DNA from: CAVVAL01 sp963742725
Lineage (GTDB): Bacteria > Actinomycetota > Actinomycetes > Mycobacteriales > Cryptosporangiaceae
DNA: 64,000 bases
Direction of reading: 5' to 3'
Assembly (NCBI GenBank): GCA_963742725.1
Contig: CAVUMX010000003.1
Coordinates: forward strand, 1,612,001-1,676,000
The notes below the pieces were generated by a model. It did not search any database and was not told where the DNA came from. It was given only the letters and a program-made list of their open reading frames with translations. Made by a program: the position numbers and the translations under genes. Positions 61,960 to 64,000 of the stretch are shown in pieces (position 1 is the stretch's first letter; the number at the start of each line of letters is the position of its first letter).

Positions 61960-63383
61960 GCGGTGACCTCCGCGGGCTGGTCGGGCTCTGCCTGGGCGAG
62001 CCACTCGGTGATTCCGGCGACGGTGTCGACGCAGCTGCCGCAGCCGGTGGTGGCGCGGGTGGCCTTGGCGACGTCGGGGACGGTGCGCGCGCCGGCGAGC
62101 ACGCACGTGGTGATGGCGCCCTTGGTGACGCCGTTGCACTGGCAGACGACGGCGCGGTCGGGCATGAGCGCCGGGGTCTGGGCGGGTGCGGGGGCGCCCC
62201 GGTCGCCGAACAGCAGGGCGAGCCGGTCGGTGGGTGCCGGGGCGCCCCGGTCGAAGAGCTGGATGACGGTGCCGACCGTGTCGATCTGTCCGAGGAGGAT
62301 CGCGCCGGTGACCTTGCCGTCGCGCAGGACGACCTTCTTGTAGGTGCCGCGGGTCGGGTCGGCGAACTGGAGCACCTCCGCGTCGTCACCGCTGGTCTCC
62401 CCCATGGCGGCGAGATCGACGCCGGCGGCCTTGAGGCGGGTGACGACCCGGGACCCGGAGTAGCGGGTGTCGGTGCCGGTGATCTGGTCGGCGGCGACGC
62501 GGGCCTGGTCCCAGGCGGGGGCGACGAGCCCGTACACCTGGCCGTCGTGCTGGGCGCACTCGCCGATGGCGTAGACGTCGGGGTCGGTGACGGTACGCAT
62601 GGAGTCGTCGACGACGACGCCGGCACCGATCTCCAGCCCGGCGTCACGGGCGAGCGCGACCTCGGGGCGGACGCCGCAGGAGACGACGAGGAGGTCGGTG
62701 TCCAGGGTGGATCCGTCGGAGAGCTGGACGGCGGTGAGCGGGTCGCCGGTCAGCCCGGTGATCGTGATGCCGGTGCGGATCTCGACGCCGAGCTGGCCGA
62801 GGGTCTGGCTCAGGACGGCGCCGGCTCCCTCGTCGAGCTGGCGTTCCATGACGTGCCCGGCGAAGTGCAGGACGGTGACGGCGAGGCCGCGGCCGGCGAG
62901 TCCCCGGGCGGCTTCGAGGCCGAGGAGTCCGCCGCCGAGGACGACGGCGTGGCGGGCGCTGCCGGCGGCGGTGATGATCGCGTGGCAGTCGTCCAGGGTG
63001 CGGAAGACGGTGACGCCGGTGCGGTCGGTGTCGAGGCCGTCCACGGGCGGGAGCCAGGCGTTGCTGCCGGTGGCGAGCACGAGCCTGTCGTACGGGACGC
63101 GGCTGCCGTCGTCGACGACGACCTCCCGCGCCTCCCGGTCGATGCGGGTGGCGGCGGCGCCGAGGCGCAGGTCGACGCCGGCCTCGGCGGGCCAGCCCGG
63201 GTCGGCGAGCGCGATGCTGTCGGCGTCCGCGCGGCCGGCGAGCACGTCCGAGAGCAGGACCCGGTTGTAGGCGGCCTGCTTCTCGGCGCCGAGGACGGTG
63301 ATCTCGACGCGCGGGTCGCGGGCGTGGACGTCCTCGACGAGGCGGCTGCCCGCCATGCCGTATCCGATGACGACGAGTTTCAC
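61956..63383 (-). CDS. nasB: FAD-NAD(P)H oxidoreductase with BFD [2Fe-2S] domain (NasB-like)
   Basis: A 475-residue protein equivalent to the N-terminal part of NirB: MKLVVIGYGMAGSRLVEDVH (FAD), LGGGLLGLEAARGLAGRGLA (NAD), YAIGECAQHDG, then a C-terminal BFD domain CQCNGVTKGAI and GCGSCVDTVAG. It probably feeds electrons from NAD(P)H to the nitrate reductase NasA. The gene name is by context. ATG overlaps the nasA stop. Confidence 0.88.
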   Translation of the reverse strand: MKLVVIGYGMAGSRLVEDVHARDPRVEITVLGAEKQAAYNRVLLSDVLAGRADADSIALADPGWPAEAGVDLRLGAAATRIDREAREVVVDDGSRVPYDRLVLATGSNAWLPPVDGLDTDRTGVTVFRTLDDCHAIITAAGSARHAVVLGGGLLGLEAARGLAGRGLAVTVLHFAGHVMERQLDEGAGAVLSQTLGQLGVEIRTGITITGLTGDPLTAVQLSDGSTLDTDLLVVSCGVRPEVALARDAGLEIGAGVVVDDSMRTVTDPDVYAIGECAQHDGQVYGLVAPAWDQARVAADQITGTDTRYSGSRVVTRLKAAGVDLAAMGETSGDDAEVLQFADPTRGTYKKVVLRDGKVTGAILLGQIDTVGTVIQLFDRGAPAPTDRLALLFGDRGAPAPAQTPALMPDRAVVCQCNGVTKGAITTCVLAGARTVPDVAKATRATTGCGSCVDTVAGITEWLAQAEPDQPAEVTA

Positions 63384-64000
63384 GCGACGGCCTCCCCCGT
63401 GTGCACGGCTGCTTCGAGCAGGACGGCTGGCTCCAGTCGGACCGCGCAGATCTTGAACTCGGGCATGCGCGAGGTGGGGTCGAGCGCGGGGTTGGTGAGC
63501 AGGTTGGCGCGGCCGGTCCCGGCGAAGTGGAACGGCATGAAGACGGTGTCGGTGCGCAGGGTCTCGCTGAACCGGGCGACGCCGATGGCCTCGCCGCGGC
63601 GGCTGACCACGCGGATCTCCTCCCCCGCGGCGACGCCCATCCGCTCGGCGAGGTCGGGGTGGAGTTCGACGTAGGCCTCGGGGACGGCGTCGTTGAGGAC
63701 GTCGATCCGGCGGGTCTGGGCGCCGCTCTGGTAGTGGGCGAGGACGCGTCCGGTGGTGAGGTAGAGCGGGTAGTCGGCGTCGATGTCCTCGGCGACGGGC
63801 CGGTGCCGGACGGGGTGGAAGCGGGCGCGCCCGTCCGGGGTGGGGAAGCGCTCGGCGAACAGGCGCGGGGTGCCGGGGTGGTCCTCGGTCGGGCAGGGCC
63901 AGCAGAGGCCTTCGGCCGCGTCCAGGCGGTCGTAGGACATGCCGGCGTAGTCGGCGATGCCGCCGGCGCTGGCGCGGGCCAGCTCGTCGAAGACGGCGCG
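63380..64000 (-). CDS. nasA: Assimilatory nitrate reductase catalytic subunit NasA, C-terminal part
   Basis: C-terminal 206 residues of a molybdopterin oxidoreductase; the gene continues beyond the right edge. The molydopterin dinucleotide-binding domain is visible: YPLYLTTGRVLAHYQSGAQT RRID and VELHPDLAERMGVAAGEEIR, then FMPFHFAGTGRANLLTNPAL DP. Placement before a NasB-like gene and nirBD identifies it as the nitrate reductase. Frame is open to base 64000. Confidence 0.92.
   Translation of the reverse strand, partial: RAVFDELARASAGGIADYAGMSYDRLDAAEGLCWPCPTEDHPGTPRLFAERFPTPDGRARFHPVRHRPVAEDIDADYPLYLTTGRVLAHYQSGAQTRRIDVLNDAVPEAYVELHPDLAERMGVAAGEEIRVVSRRGEAIGVARFSETLRTDTVFMPFHFAGTGRANLLTNPALDPTSRMPEFKICAVRLEPAVLLEAAVHTGEAVA

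Overview
This window comes from a very GC-rich actinobacterium with strong G/C bias at third codon positions. Supporting genes are an RbpA RNA polymerase-binding protein, an F420-type deazaflavin oxidoreductase, a type 2 isoleucyl-tRNA synthetase, and an apolipoprotein N-acyltransferase next to a polyprenol-phosphate mannose synthase. The tatC-dagK-helY order and the gene content suggest a Streptosporangiales-type organism such as Thermomonosporaceae; that placement is inference. I found no tRNA, rRNA, CRISPR array or complete insertion sequence.

Layout. 1-7.9 kb: housekeeping genes (tatC end, lipid kinase, transporter, HelY helicase, PAP2 phosphatase), a catalytically dead ClpP-like gene coupled to an XRE regulator, and a 5'-3' exonuclease-like protein. 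8-13.5 kb: glutamate dehydrogenase, M24 peptidase, acyl-CoA dehydrogenase, Lrp regulator, TcmP-like protein, PPOX protein. 13.5-21.8 kb: a lysine-degradation cluster, with kamA divergent from kdd, an amidohydrolase, kamD, kamE, kal and a MutL/KamB-like reactivase. The four genes from 15.04 to 19.99 kb carry about 33 single-base frame disruptions while the genes on both sides are intact. 21.8-22.4 kb: no gene, but a promoter plus a hairpin terminator that could bound a small RNA of about 285 nt. 22.4-30.1 kb: lnt, ppm, fxsA, rbpA with a SigR-type promoter, and ileS. 30-42 kb: AidB-like dehydrogenase, thymidine kinase, secreted M1 peptidase, MFS transporter, phosphodiesterase, acyltransferase, a Tdi1-like gene with an in-frame amber stop, a hydroxyacid dehydrogenase and a methyltransferase. 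42-52.3 kb: an accessory stretch with a toxin-antitoxin-like pair, TetR and ArsR modules, a frameshifted phosphotransferase, an MFS exporter and a glyoxalase-fold gene that share a 44-bp promoter-like element, a UvrA-like resistance-type ABC protein, RidA, and regulator remnants. 52.3-57.2 kb: an adenosine deaminase homologue lacking its two catalytic aspartates, a WhiA-like protein, a tyrosine recombinase, a HEAT-like protein and a MarR locus. 57.2-64 kb: a tightly overlapping nitrate/nitrite assimilation operon read leftward (nasA, nasB-like, nirB, nirD, nnaR, sirohydrochlorin chelatase-like).

How the parts work together. The kam cluster would take L-lysine through beta-lysine and 3,5-diaminohexanoate to 3-aminobutyryl-CoA and crotonyl-CoA; the cleavage enzyme Kce is not in the window. 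The nas/nir operon would reduce nitrate to ammonium, with a siroheme-supply enzyme and a regulator in the same transcript, and glutamate dehydrogenase could assimilate the ammonium. Gene ends are often marked by long perfect hairpins; four of them, with different arms, all have loops of exactly 15 nt.
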